Source: Kineococcus xinjiangensis (GTDB lineage Bacteria > Actinomycetota > Actinomycetes > Actinomycetales > Kineococcaceae). Taken from it: a stretch of 64,000 bases of DNA. Shown here piece by piece: positions 15,215-25,494 of the stretch; within the stretch, counting starts at the first letter, position 1; every line of letters begins with the position of its first letter. The translations under genes and the position numbers were made by a program. The notes under the pieces are model-generated. The model was not told the origin of the DNA. It worked only from the letters and a program-made list of their open reading frames with translations, and ran no database searches. The stretch spans positions 1 to 64,000 of the forward strand of contig NZ_PTJD01000001.1 of assembly GCF_002934625.1 (NCBI RefSeq), written 5' to 3'.

Positions 15215-17605
15215 GTGAGCACGCTGACGGATGTGCGGGCAGCAGTCGCCGACATCGCCCGCCTGGCCGCGGTGAGCAGCTACCAACTGCACGGGCACGC
15301 CGGTGACCCTGACCTGGACGGCGTCGTGGAACACCTGGCCGAGGTGCTGGGCGTGCCGATCGCGGTGATCAACCTGGTGGGGACCGACCACCAGTGCTAC
15401 CCGGCCGAGCGGGGCGTGGGTGCGCCCGGCACGAACGTGCCCGACGAACTGTCCTTCTGCGCCTACGTGGTCGCCGGGCAGGCACCGCTGTGCGTGGCCG
15501 ACGCCAGCGCCGACCCGGTCTTCGCCCGCAATCCGCTGGTGCAGGCCGGGGCGATCCGCTCCTTCCTGGGCGTGCCCCTCGTGGACGAGGACGGCTTCGC
15601 CCTGGGGGCCCTCAGCGTGTTCGACACCCGGCCGCGCGAGTTCAGCGCAGCCGACGAGGCGGTGCTGCAGACCCAGGCGCGGCTCGTGCGGGCGCTGCTG
15701 GCCGCCCGCCGGCACGAGGAGGCGCACCGGCGCCACAGCCGGATGCTGCGCCTGCAGCGCGACGTGCTGGACGCGATCGCCTCGGGTCGGCCGCTGCCGG
15801 AGGTGCTGGAGCGCCTGGCGGTGCACGTCGAGGCCCTGCTGGAGGGGCGCGTCCTGTGCTCGATCCTCCTGCTGGACCCGGACGGCGTCACGTTGCGGGA
15901 CGGTGCCGGGCCCAGCCTGCCCGCCGCCTACCGCGACGCCATCGACGGGGTGCACGCCGGGCCGCACACCGGCTCCTGCGGAACCGCCGTGCACCGCCGT
16001 GACGTGGTCGCCGTCGACGACATCGCCACCGACCCGCTGTGGGCCGACTACCGCGACCTGGCCGCCGAGCACGGCCTGGCGGCCTGCACCTCGGTCCCCG
16101 TCCTCGGCGACGACGGGGCGGTGCTGGGCACCTTCGCCCTCTACCGCCGCGAGGCCGGGCCGCTGGACATGGTGGAGGGGGCTGCGATCGCCGCCGTCAG
16201 CGACCTGGCCCGGGTGGCCATCGAACGGGACCGGCGACGCCGGGAGCTGACCCGGCTGGCCACGCGCGACACCGTCACCGGCCTGCTGAACCGAGCCGCC
16301 TTCCTCGATGCCTCGAAGGCGCTGCTCGCCCGGTCCCCCGAGCCCGGCACCGTGCACGCGGTGCTGTTCTGCGACGTCGACCACTTCAAGCTCGTCAACG
16401 ACTCGGTCGGTCACGCCGCCGGCGACGCCTACCTGCGTGCAGCCGCGGAGGGGTTGCACTCCGCGCTGCGCCCCGAGGACATCGTCTGCCGCTTCGCCGG
16501 CGACGCGTTCACCGTCGTCCTCGCCGACGCCACCCCCGACGCCGTGCACACGATCGCCGAGCGGGTGGGCGGCTGCTTCGTGCTGCCCGTGCGGATCCCC
16601 GGCCACGTCATGCACCTGAGCGCCAGCACCGGCCTGACCACCACTGCGCTCAGCGGCACCGCGGACCTGGACGTCCTCCTGCGCGACGCGGACATGGCCA
16701 TGCACGCCGCCAAGCAGGCCGGCCGGGCGCGGGTGCAGGTCTACGACGCGGCGATGCAGGCCCGCGCAGCGGCTCACCTCGAGCTGACCCTGGCCCTGGC
16801 CGAGGCGGTGCACACCGACGAGTTCCACCTGCACTACCAGCCGGAGATCGACACGCTGACCGGGGAGGTGATGGGGTTCGAGGCCCTGCTGCGCTGGACG
16901 CGCCCCGGCACCGGCGCGGTCTCCCCCGCCGACTTCATCCCCGTCGCCGAGAGCAGCGGCGTGATCATCGACTTGGGCTCCCGGGTGCTCACCGACGCCT
17001 GCCAGCAGCTCGCGCACTGGCGCACGCAGCATGCGGCAGCGGAGGCGCTGACCGTGTGGGTGAACGTCTCGCCCCACCAGCTCACCGACGACCGGTTCGT
17101 CGAGACGATCACCGACGTGCTGTCCCGCACCGAACTGCCCGGCACCGCCCTGGGACTGGAGATCACCGAGTCCGCGGTGATGGCCGACCCGGAGACGGCC
17201 CGCTCGACCCTCACCCGGTTGCGGCGGGCAGGCATCCGCATCGCGGTGGACGACTTCGGAACCGGCCACTCCAGCCTGTCGACCCTGCGCACCCTGCCGG
17301 TGGACGTCGTCAAGATCGACCGCTCGTTCGTCAGCCGCCTCGGGCAGTCCTCGCGCGACCTGCGCATCGTGGACGCGATCGTGTCCATGGCGCACGCGCT
17401 GGAGCTGAAGGTGATCGCCGAGGGTGTCGAGGAGCAGGGCCAGTACGACCTGCTGCGCGGCCTGGGGTGCGACCTCGTCCAGGGCTACCTGCTGGGGCAC
17501 CCCACCCCGGCGGGCCGGCCGGAGCAGATGCGGTCCCAGTGGCCCGGGCCGAGCCCCTCCGGAGCCGGCCCGTCCCCGGGCGTCCTGCTGACGCGAGCCC
17601 GCTGA
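15215..17605 (+). CDS. Dual GAF, degenerate GGDEF, EAL protein (c-di-GMP signalling)
   Basis: The 796-residue protein has two GAF sensor domains (about 25-165 and 190-335), then a GGDEF-type domain (345-510) and an EAL domain (525-765). The GGDEF signature near residue 426 is RFAGDAF, so the catalytic glycine and glutamate of R-GGDEF are changed and cyclase activity is unlikely. The EAL domain keeps FEALLRW, LEITES, DDFGTGHSSL and the KIDRSF and EGVEE segments needed for c-di-GMP hydrolysis. The likely role is a GAF-controlled phosphodiesterase. The GTG at 15215 overlaps the GGAGG, so the true start may be the GTG at 15233. No transmembrane segment is present. Confidence 0.9.
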   Translation: MSTLTDVRAAVADIARLAAVSSYQLHGHAGDPDLDGVVEHLAEVLGVPIAVINLVGTDHQCYPAERGVGAPGTNVPDELSFCAYVVAGQAPLCVADASADPVFARNPLVQAGAIRSFLGVPLVDEDGFALGALSVFDTRPREFSAADEAVLQTQARLVRALLAARRHEEAHRRHSRMLRLQRDVLDAIASGRPLPEVLERLAVHVEALLEGRVLCSILLLDPDGVTLRDGAGPSLPAAYRDAIDGVHAGPHTGSCGTAVHRRDVVAVDDIATDPLWADYRDLAAEHGLAACTSVPVLGDDGAVLGTFALYRREAGPLDMVEGAAIAAVSDLARVAIERDRRRRELTRLATRDTVTGLLNRAAFLDASKALLARSPEPGTVHAVLFCDVDHFKLVNDSVGHAAGDAYLRAAAEGLHSALRPEDIVCRFAGDAFTVVLADATPDAVHTIAERVGGCFVLPVRIPGHVMHLSASTGLTTTALSGTADLDVLLRDADMAMHAAKQAGRARVQVYDAAMQARAAAHLELTLALAEAVHTDEFHLHYQPEIDTLTGEVMGFEALLRWTRPGTGAVSPADFIPVAESSGVIIDLGSRVLTDACQQLAHWRTQHAAAEALTVWVNVSPHQLTDDRFVETITDVLSRTELPGTALGLEITESAVMADPETARSTLTRLRRAGIRIAVDDFGTGHSSLSTLRTLPVDVVKIDRSFVSRLGQSSRDLRIVDAIVSMAHALELKVIAEGVEEQGQYDLLRGLGCDLVQGYLLGHPTPAGRPEQMRSQWPGPSPSGAGPSPGVLLTRAR

Positions 17606-17687
17606 GGGAGCCCGGCGTGACGGGCCCCGGAACCGCCGGGACCGCGCCGACTGGTCGGCGCCCTCGCGCGGCACGAGGATCACAGGC

Positions 17688-18044
17688 ATGACCTGGTGTG
17701 CGGGCAACGCGGACGTCGACGGCGCCGAGGACGGGGGCTGGCTCGTCGGGCACTTCAAGGCCGGACGCGCGCCGGAACTCGCCACGGGTGACGTGGAGGT
17801 GAAGTGGGCGCGCCTGGCCCCCGGTTCCCGGGACGACGAGTGGACGGAACCCGAGCCGCAGACGTCGCTGTGCGTGCTCGTGAGCGGCAGCCAGCGGATC
17901 AGGTTCCGCGAGGGGGAGGTCGTGCTGCGGAGGTCCGGCGACTACGTCATCTGGTACCCCGGGGAGTCGCACACGTGGGAGTCCTCGGCGACGGAGGAGA
18001 CCACCACGATCACGATCCGGTGGCCGTCGAGCGTTCCCGGCTGA
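17688..18044 (+). CDS. Small cupin-like protein
   Basis: This 118-residue single-domain protein reads like a cupin beta-barrel: VKWARLAPGS, TSLCVLVSGSQRIRFREGEV, RSGDYVIWYPGESHTWES, TTITIRWPS. The G-D-Y-V-I-W-x-P-G-x-x-H pattern corresponds to cupin motif 2 with one metal-binding histidine. The histidines of motif 1 are missing, so binding of a ligand rather than metal catalysis is possible. It starts at an ATG. Its partner and substrate are unknown. Confidence 0.6.
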   Translation: MTWCAGNADVDGAEDGGWLVGHFKAGRAPELATGDVEVKWARLAPGSRDDEWTEPEPQTSLCVLVSGSQRIRFREGEVVLRRSGDYVIWYPGESHTWESSATEETTTITIRWPSSVPG

Positions 18045-18085
18045 CCGCCACGAGGAGGGCCCTGCCACGTATCCGCGCGGACGCC

Positions 18086-18682
18086 CTACTCCCGCGGATC
18101 CTCGGGACAGGGCCGCTCGAGGAACTCCCGGTGGGAGGTCACCACGGCCTCCTGCTGCCACGTCGTCATGTCCGGATCGGTGAAGGACCTCGCCTCCGGT
18201 TCGGAGAACAGGATCTGCCCGGGCTCCAGGTCCTCCAGGTCGGCGAGGGAGAAGTCGAGGACCGTGATCGTCCAGTCCCCGTACGAGCCGTCCGGGTCCT
18301 CGTAGGACTCGACGTAGAGCTGGTAGTGGAGCTCGTCGTCGAGCGTTCCGTCCCAGCTCTGGACCATCTCCCACCCCTGGGACCGGGCTCGCTCGGGGTC
18401 TGTGAGGCTCCACGTGCTGACCTGGGCCGGGAGCCTGGACGGCTCCCAGATCGGGATGTTCGTCTCGTCCTGCCGCCCGTCCTCCAGGTGGTTCTCGAGG
18501 CTCACGCTGGCAGGGGGCATCTCGTCGCAGTCCTTGACGACGGCGACCAGCTGACGGTCCGCGTCGTACATGACTCCCAGCATCTCGTCCGGAGGAGGGG
18601 TGTCACCGAGGCAGGAGGTCAGGACGATGCTGCACGCCGAGCCCGCCACGAGCAGAGCGGACGCCTTCTTCCTGGATGCCAC
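18086..18682 (-). CDS. Putative lipoprotein, unknown function
   Basis: This 198-residue protein has a short lipoprotein signal peptide (KKASALLVAGSACSIVLTSC) with lipobox LTSC, so the mature protein would be anchored at the outer face of the membrane through Cys24. The rest is acidic and rich in Asp, Glu and Trp, and I do not recognise the family. It is convergent with the cupin-like gene and probably monocistronic. Confidence 0.65.
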   Translation of the reverse strand: MASRKKASALLVAGSACSIVLTSCLGDTPPPDEMLGVMYDADRQLVAVVKDCDEMPPASVSLENHLEDGRQDETNIPIWEPSRLPAQVSTWSLTDPERARSQGWEMVQSWDGTLDDELHYQLYVESYEDPDGSYGDWTITVLDFSLADLEDLEPGQILFSEPEARSFTDPDMTTWQQEAVVTSHREFLERPCPEDPRE

Positions 18683-18842
18683 GATGTTCTCCCTGCCTGC
18701 CGGTGGACGGGGTCCGAACGTAGCGGAGCCGCCTGGAGCCGACCACGGAATCCCTCCGCCGCAACGGGATCAGCGACTTTCGTCGCAGGCGGGGTAGACG
18801 ATCGAATCCCGGGGCGGGCCGGGACCGACCGCACCGCGGGTC

Positions 18843-19200
18843 TCAGCCGCGGACGGCGCTTGCCACGACGTCGGCGGCGGGGTTCCTCAGCTTCCGGTTG
18901 CTGTGCTGCGACAGCTCGACCAGGTGCGGGGAGGCGTCCTCGGGAGTGCAGCGGAACTGGACGACGAGGACACCCTGCGCCTGGTCGATGATCGCCCGGG
19001 AGTGCATGGCCTGCTGCAGCTGACCGGCGAGGGCGGCGGTGTCGTCGATCCGGATGGTGCGGCCCGACTGCGCCGCGTCCAGGCAGGGACCGAAAGACGC
19101 AGGCCTGCGCCAGTTCCGCGACGCGCCGCAGAACTTCGCTGACGGACTGTTCGCCCAGCACGATGCGCCCGGGTTCGAGGAACGCGTCCCGCGGATCCAT
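18843..19200 (-). pseudogene. GAF-ANTAR antitermination regulator, internally deleted and frameshifted
   Basis: From ATG 19200 one frame gives the usual N-terminus RIVLGEQSVSEVLRRVAEL. After about residue 35 the coding signal moves to another frame, which reads LDAAQSGRTIRIDDTA (middle of a GAF domain). It then jumps directly to ALAGQLQQAMHSRAIIDQAQ and the ANTAR domain (GVLVVQFRCTPEDA, LSQHSNRKLR) ending at 18843. Compared with intact proteins of about 240 residues, two parts of the GAF domain are missing. ANTAR domains bind nascent RNA hairpins to stop termination. The ANTAR part is intact here, but it lacks its own start in a suitable context. Confidence 0.65.
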
Positions 19201-19251
19201 CACCGGCCGGTCGCCGGATCGGGCCTCCTCACCGGCCGGAGGCGGCCCCGC

Positions 19252-20229
19252 TCACCCCTGGCGCCGGAGCCGGCGCGCCTGCGAGACGAGGTCCCGGGCC
19301 GCCGCGTCCCAGGCGGGGTGGGTGAAGGTGAAACCTGCGTCGAGGAGCCGGCCCGGCACGACCCGGCGGCTCTTCAGCAGCAGTTCGGTGTCGGTGCGCA
19401 GCGCCAGGGCACCGACCTCGGCCATCAGCCGGGTGGCGGGCAGACCGACCCGACGGCCCCAGGCGGTGCGCAGGGACTTCATCAGCTCACCCTGCGGCAC
19501 CGGGTCCGGAGCGGCGATGTTGAACGGGCCGTCGAGGTCGTCGCGCTCCAGGAGGAACTCCACCGCCCGCACGAAGTCCTCGCCGTGCACCCAGGAGACG
19601 TACTGGCGCCCGCCCGCGACGGGCCCGCCGAGACCGAGGCGGGCGATCCCGGAGAGGTAGTCGAAGATGCCGCCGCGGTCGGGGGTCATGACCATCGCGG
19701 CACGCAGGGCCACGCGGCGGGTGCCGGGGGTGTCGGCCTGCGCCTGGGTCTCCTCCCAGCGGCGGGCGATGCGGACGCTGTACTCCCAGTAGAGGGGGAC
19801 GTCGGGCTCCTCCCCGCCGATGATCCCGTTCGTCTCGTCGTGGGGCAGGTCGTCGCCTCGGCTTCGGGAGTCGGCGTAGATCGTGGCCGTGCTCATCTGC
19901 AGCCACACCCTCGGTGGCCGATCCGCCTGCGCGATCGCCTCGCCCACCACCTGCGTGGAGTCCACGCGGGAGTCCATCATCTGGCGCAGGTTGGTGTCGG
20001 TGTAGCGGCAGCTGACCGTGCGGCCGGCGAGGTTCACGACGGCGTCGGCGCCGTCGAGTTCCGCCGCCCACGCCCCGAGCGTCCGCCCGTCCCAGACCGC
20101 GTGCCGGACGCCGGCCTCCAGCTGCTCCGGTTTGCGGCTGAGGACCGTGACCTCGTCGCCGCGCTCCACCAGTGCGCGGCGCAGCACGCCGCCCACCTGG
20201 CCCGTTCCCCCCGGGATCACGACCTTCAT
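19252..20229 (-). CDS. TIGR01777-family NAD-dependent epimerase/dehydratase
   Basis: The 325-residue protein has the N-terminal Rossmann glycine motif (VVIPGGTGQVGGVLRRALVE), the TIGR01777 internal signature AVVNLAGRTVSCRYT and the C-terminal DUF1731 domain (LPATRLMAEVGALALRTDTE, LLLKSRRVVP, TFTHPAWDAAARDL). The substrate is not known for this family. The gene starts at an ATG and ends close to the decayed GAF-ANTAR gene. Confidence 0.9.
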   Translation of the reverse strand: MKVVIPGGTGQVGGVLRRALVERGDEVTVLSRKPEQLEAGVRHAVWDGRTLGAWAAELDGADAVVNLAGRTVSCRYTDTNLRQMMDSRVDSTQVVGEAIAQADRPPRVWLQMSTATIYADSRSRGDDLPHDETNGIIGGEEPDVPLYWEYSVRIARRWEETQAQADTPGTRRVALRAAMVMTPDRGGIFDYLSGIARLGLGGPVAGGRQYVSWVHGEDFVRAVEFLLERDDLDGPFNIAAPDPVPQGELMKSLRTAWGRRVGLPATRLMAEVGALALRTDTELLLKSRRVVPGRLLDAGFTFTHPAWDAAARDLVSQARRLRRQG

Positions 20230-20298
20230 CCCTGGAGCCTAGGACGTGGCGGCCCGCCGCTCCCGGAGGGTCGGGCGGTCCCGGGGCGGGCAGGCGCG

Positions 20299-20327
20299 GG
20301 AGGGGGCGCTGTCCCCGCGCCCCCTCC
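20299..20327 (-). terminator. Terminator downstream of argG
   Basis: GGAGGGGGCGC and GCGCCCCCTCC form a perfect 11-bp stem around seven bases. It lies 26 bases after the argG stop and ahead of the epimerase gene, so it should separate the two transcripts. Confidence 0.7.
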
Positions 20328-20352
20328 GGTGGTGCCCCGGTCCGGCGGCGCC

Positions 20353-21836
<1,484 letters not shown>

Positions 21837-21901
21837 GTCCCGTCGTGATCTCCTTCCGCGGTCAGCGACTGCGCACCCGCACCGCCTCTGGCTGAAGGCG
21901 C

Positions 21902-22360
21902 TCACGACAGCCCGAGGATCGCCGCCCTGGTCGGCCTGCGATCGATCTCCATCCACCGGTGGGCGCCCTCCAGCTCGGCGAAGCCGCTGCGCCGGTAGAC
22001 CTCCTGCGCATCCCTCGTCGCGAGCACGAACCGCGGCACCCCGCGCGCCGTGAGGTCCTCGACGACGACGTCGACCAGCCACCGCCCCACTCCCCGGCCC
22101 CGGTGCGCGGAGTCGACGAACACGTCGCAGATCCAGGCGAACGTGGCCCCGTCGGTGATGGCGCGGGCGAAACCCACCTGCACGTCCCCGGCGAACACCG
22201 AGTAGGGGGTCGATCCGGCGATCGAGCGCTCGACGACGTCCACCGGCCGGCCGGTGGCCCAGTACGACTCCTCCGACAGCCAGCGGTGCACCCGCCCCAG
22301 GTCGACCCTGGCGGCGTCGGTGGTGATCTCGTAGCCGTCACGTCGCGCCTGCACGAACAC
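21902..22360 (-). CDS. GNAT-family N-acetyltransferase
   Basis: The 152-residue protein has the GNAT fold. The acetyl-CoA pyrophosphate-binding motif A is IRDVFV-like ICDVFVDSAHRGRGVGRWLV, with Q/R-x-x-G-x-G/A represented by RGRGVG, and motif B is RFVLATRDAQEVYRRSGF. The N-terminus (VHRWLSEESYWATGRP) matches the YpeA/AAC-like acetyltransferases seen in many bacteria. It starts at GTG 22360. The substrate is unknown. Confidence 0.82.
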   Translation of the reverse strand: MFVQARRDGYEITTDAARVDLGRVHRWLSEESYWATGRPVDVVERSIAGSTPYSVFAGDVQVGFARAITDGATFAWICDVFVDSAHRGRGVGRWLVDVVVEDLTARGVPRFVLATRDAQEVYRRSGFAELEGAHRWMEIDRRPTRAAILGLS

Positions 22361-22504
22361 GGTCCCGTCCTCCCCTGCCGACCGGCGGGACGCCCCGCGG
22401 CTGCCCCTGACCGGCCTCGATCCTCCGGGACGCAGCCTCGGTCCGGACAGGGCCGAACCGCACGTCTTGGCCTCGTCGCCGGGCGCGCCCCGGAGGGACG
22501 CGCG

Positions 22505-22825
22505 TCAGCGCCAGTCCTCCAGGTCGTACGCCCACGCCTCGCGGTCGTCGCCGAGGATCGCCGCCGCGACGTCGCGCAGCCGGTACACCTCCAGGGGCCA
22601 CACCTCGTCGGGTCCCAGGGGTGACCTCACCCGCGCCGGCAGGTACAGCAGCAGCGGCGGGCGGCCGTGGTCGTCGGACACCGGGACCCGCTCCCCGTCG
22701 CGCTCTCCCCCGTGCAGGGTGGCGAACAGGCACAGCGGCCCCGCGTCACTCAGGTCGTCCAGCACCCGAGCAAGTGTGCGGACCGGGAAGGCGTGCGCAC
22801 CTCGAACCGCCGAGGACCCGGCCAC
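22505..22825 (-). CDS. Small hypothetical protein
   Basis: This 106-residue protein is not recognised. Coding quality is good from VLDDLSDAGPLCLFATLHGG onward, whereas the first 20 codons (AVRGAHAF) use AT-ending codons. The true start may therefore be the GTG at 22765, giving 86 residues. It has a DDHGRPPLLLYLP segment and a C-terminal acidic/aromatic end (EAWAYDLEDWR). It lies just upstream of the GNAT gene on the same strand, without a clear partner. Confidence 0.5.
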   Translation of the reverse strand: MAGSSAVRGAHAFPVRTLARVLDDLSDAGPLCLFATLHGGERDGERVPVSDDHGRPPLLLYLPARVRSPLGPDEVWPLEVYRLRDVAAAILGDDREAWAYDLEDWR

Positions 22826-22883
22826 CGATGGAGATCACGCATGGGTTCGCTCCGAGGCCGCTCCTGGCGCGGGGGGGCCGGCC

Positions 22884-23279
22884 CTACAGCGCGTCCGCGG
22901 CCGGCAGGTGGAACCAGACGGTCTTGCCCGTCTCTCGCAGATCGACGCCCCAGTCGTCGCTGAGCAGGTCCACCAGGGCGATGCCGCGGCCGGACGTCGC
23001 CTCCGGGGCGGCCTCGCGCCGGACCGGCGCCTCGGAGCCGCCGTCGCTGACGGCGACCAGCATCCCCGGCGTCCCGTCGCAGGTCAGGCGCAGGGTGATC
23101 GGCGGTCCGCCATGGGCAACGGCGTTGGTGACGACCTCCGTGACCAGCAGCTTGGCCTCCTCCAGCACCCGGGAGTGGTGCACCGGACAGTCGTTCTCCT
23201 CGAGGAAGCGGCGGGCCGCGCGGGCGGACTCCATGTGCGGGTCGAGGGCCAGGAGGGCCGGGGGCGTCACGTCGCACAT
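22884..23279 (-). CDS. RsbW-like ATP-binding protein (GHKL anti-sigma-type kinase)
   Basis: The 131-residue single-domain protein has the HATPase_c_2 fold of anti-sigma serine kinases. The N box is LLVTEVVTNAVAHGGPPITL, G1 is VAVSDGGSEAP and G2 is SGRGIALVDLLSDDWGV. The N-terminus has the usual ARRFLEEN helix. Such proteins phosphorylate anti-anti-sigma factors or serve as general regulators in actinobacteria. No sigma or antagonist gene lies next to it, so the partner is unknown. Confidence 0.85.
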   Translation of the reverse strand: MCDVTPPALLALDPHMESARAARRFLEENDCPVHHSRVLEEAKLLVTEVVTNAVAHGGPPITLRLTCDGTPGMLVAVSDGGSEAPVRREAAPEATSGRGIALVDLLSDDWGVDLRETGKTVWFHLPAADAL

Positions 23280-23360
23280 GCAGTCATCGTCGAGGGCGCG
23301 ATCCGGATCGGCACCTCGGCCGCCACGGTCGGCCGTCCCGATCCGGTCGGCCCCGACGCC

Positions 23361-23717
23361 TCAGGCGGGTGCGGCGGAGGGGCGCCGTTCCAGGTGGTCC
23401 AGGGCCGCGGTGAGCGTCTCCGGGGTCAGCGGCGAGGCCGGTCCGAGCCCGTGGCGCAGGGCGAGGCCGCGCACGTAGGCGCGACTGACGACCTCACCGG
23501 CGGCCAGGATCCCGGAGCTGCGGTCGGCTGCCAGGTAGAACGCCAGCAGCGGCAGCGGCTCGTCCGCAGCGAGGCAGGCGCCGGTGACGACCTGCAGGAA
23601 GTCCACGTCGGCCGCGGTGAGCAGCAGGAGGGCGCGGGGCCCCACCTCCGGGGCGGCTGGAGCGGGCGCGCGCGGGTCGGGAGCGGTCAGGACGGCGGTC
23701 GCCGCGGATCCGGACAC
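23361..23717 (-). CDS. Hypothetical protein upstream of the RsbW-like gene
   Basis: This 118-residue protein is not recognised. The Ala/Pro-rich N-terminus leads into a helical part with LLLLTAADVDFLQVVTG, PLPLLAFYLAADRSSG and SRAYVRGLALRHGL. It has no signal peptide. Its stop lies 81 bases before the RsbW-like gene on the same strand, so they may be co-transcribed. The GTG start at 23717 has weak ribosome binding potential (GGAGGAACGTCC upstream). Confidence 0.5.
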   Translation of the reverse strand: MSGSAATAVLTAPDPRAPAPAAPEVGPRALLLLTAADVDFLQVVTGACLAADEPLPLLAFYLAADRSSGILAAGEVVSRAYVRGLALRHGLGPASPLTPETLTAALDHLERRPSAAPA

Positions 23718-24044
23718 GGACGTTCCTCCCGAGGGGGCGTGGGGACCGGGGACGGGACCCCCGGACCGATCCCCCCCTCATCGACAGCCCGCCGCTGCGG
23801 CTTGAGCACCCGAACGGGTGACCGTGACACGGGACCCCGGCGCCCCATCTCACGCGTTGGACCGAACCGGTCGGCATCGCCAGAGATCCACGGTCGGCGT
23901 CGGGAACCGCCGATGCCGGTCGTCCAGATGTTCGCTCCACAGGCGGGGGGAGCCCGCACGACGCCCGTCGAAGCCGTGTGCAGCGCCCTGTCGCAGTACG
24001 GGCGTTGCCGTGGACTTCCCCGCCCGCCAGTAGGGTCGGCGCAC
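23718..24044. other. Divergent intergenic region with leaderless-type promoter
   Basis: No gene is seen here. Near the right end TAGGGT (24031-24036) is a plausible -10, nine bases before the ATG of the acetyltransferase at 24045. This suggests a leaderless transcript. A fitting -35 is not clear. Confidence 0.35.
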
Positions 24045-24491
24045 ATGGACGGTCCTGACCCGCAGCACCGGCTGACCACGGCCGGGCAGGACGCGGACCT
24101 GGACGGTCGGCTGAGCGCGGAACTGGACGCCTTCAACGTCGCCGCCTCCGGCGTCGCGGACCAGCGCGAGTTCACCGTCAAGATCGAGGGCGACTCCGGT
24201 GAGCTGCTCGGCGGGCTCAGCGGATGGACGTGGGGGCCGTCGGCGGGCATCTCGATGGTGTGGGTCCGGGAGGACCAGCGCGGCAGCGGCCTGGGTGGCC
24301 GGTTGCTGGCCGCCGCCGACGACGTGGCGCGTGAACGTGGATGCAGGCGCGTGTTCGTCTCCTCGTTCACGTTCCAGGCGCCCGGGTTCTACGAGCGGCA
24401 CGGGTTCGTCGAGTGCGCCCGCACCCCGGAGCACCCACTGGACGGCACGGCCGACGTCCACCTCGTCAAGCACCTGCCGCCCACGAGCTGA
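24045..24491 (+). CDS. GNAT-family N-acetyltransferase
   Basis: The 148-residue protein has a GNAT core with motif A VWVREDQRGSGLGGRLLAAA (R-G-S-G-L-G pyrophosphate loop) and motif B VFVSSFTFQAPGFYERHGFV. It resembles small acetyltransferases with a LGGLSGWTWG strand before motif A. I start it at the ATG of 24045 because upstream translation does not look coding and a -10 lies nine bases away. The substrate is unknown. Confidence 0.85.
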   Translation: MDGPDPQHRLTTAGQDADLDGRLSAELDAFNVAASGVADQREFTVKIEGDSGELLGGLSGWTWGPSAGISMVWVREDQRGSGLGGRLLAAADDVARERGCRRVFVSSFTFQAPGFYERHGFVECARTPEHPLDGTADVHLVKHLPPTS

Positions 24492-24552
24492 CCGGCCCGG
24501 CACCTGCGTGCACCACCTCCGGCTCGTCGCCAGGTCGGCACGAGGGGGTGGC

Positions 24553-24586
24553 GACCGGCCGCCTGCAGACGCTGCAGGATCCGGTC
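24553..24586. terminator. Terminator-like hairpin between convergent genes
   Basis: The inner arms CCTGCAG/CTGCAGG (loop ACG) are enclosed by GACCGG/CCGGTC. It sits between the acetyltransferase stop at 24491 and the lipoprotein stop at 24632 and can serve both. Confidence 0.6.
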
Positions 24587-24631
24587 CGGGTGGTCGGTCA
24601 GCCACCAGGGTGGGCGCCGTTCCCGGCGCGG

Positions 24632-25453
24632 TCAGCCGGAGTGGGTTGCCGCCGGGCGCTCCAGGCCCCGGAACGGCTCCAGCCGCTGCCGGAAGGTGTC
24701 GCGGTGCTCGTCGGCGATGGTCGTCACCCCGTAGAACAGCACGACGGACCGCAGCGGCAGGCCGAGTTCCCGGCGGTCCTCGACCCGCCGCGGATCGACG
24801 TGGCGGGTGACGTCGGTCAGGTCGAGGGAGAGCCACTGCGCGCCGTCGCGCGCCACACCGTCCCAGGCCCAGAACCCATCCGGGTCGGTGGTCCCTGAAC
24901 TGCGCTCCCGTTCCCGCCGCTCGTCCTGCTGCCACGCGTGCCCGGTCTGCTCGTGGTCCAGCAGCACCGGGCCCAGGCCGTGCTCCCGGGTGATCTCGCT
25001 GACGGTCTCCACGACGCCGCGCCAGACCCGCGGATCGTCGGGCAGGTCGCCGGTCCGCCGCTGCGCGGAGTTGTACGTGACGTAGGCGGAGCTCCCGCCG
25101 TAGCCGTTGCCGCCGGACGGGAACCAGCCGGCGTCGTCGCCGTGTGGGGCGAGCTCCAGGCCGTGGCGCTCGGCGAGCGCCGCCTGGAGGTCCGCGAGCA
25201 GCGCGTCCGCGACGCGCTCGGCCTCCTCCTGCGGCGGTGCCGCCAGCGCGTCGTCGGCGTCGAGTCCGGCGTGGCCGGGGTAGTCCGCCCAGTCGACGGT
25301 GACCTCGCGGCCGGCGGCGTCGGTGTACGTGGTCGTCGGGGAGGTGGTGCACCCGGTCAGCAGCGCCGCGGCGGTGGCGGCGGTGGCGAGCCGGCGCAGC
25401 AGGGGTCCCACGGTGACGACGGTAGGTGGCGGGGCGGCCCGAGGAGAGGACAT
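24632..25453 (-). CDS. Putative lipoprotein, unknown function
   Basis: The 273-residue protein has an N-terminal lipoprotein signal (LLRRLATAATAAALLTGC) with lipobox LTGC, so it should be anchored outside the membrane. The mature part is acidic, with VTVDWADYPGHAGL, GDDAGWFPSGGNGYGG and WLSLDLTDVTRHVDP, and I do not recognise it. The ATG at 25453 precedes the signal by about 20 residues. A GTG at 25411 would give a signal peptide of more normal length and is equally possible. Confidence 0.6.
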   Translation of the reverse strand: MSSPRAAPPPTVVTVGPLLRRLATAATAAALLTGCTTSPTTTYTDAAGREVTVDWADYPGHAGLDADDALAAPPQEEAERVADALLADLQAALAERHGLELAPHGDDAGWFPSGGNGYGGSSAYVTYNSAQRRTGDLPDDPRVWRGVVETVSEITREHGLGPVLLDHEQTGHAWQQDERRERERSSGTTDPDGFWAWDGVARDGAQWLSLDLTDVTRHVDPRRVEDRRELGLPLRSVVLFYGVTTIADEHRDTFRQRLEPFRGLERPAATHSG

Positions 25454-25494
25454 CGGGGGGAGCCGGCGCCGATGCCACCCGTGCGGCGCACGGA

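Noticed and set aside
15149-17785. 878-codon minus-strand frame opposite the GAF/GGDEF/EAL gene
   Set aside because: Composition is that of an antisense shadow (Gly/Val/Gln/His-rich) and the true domains are on the plus strand.
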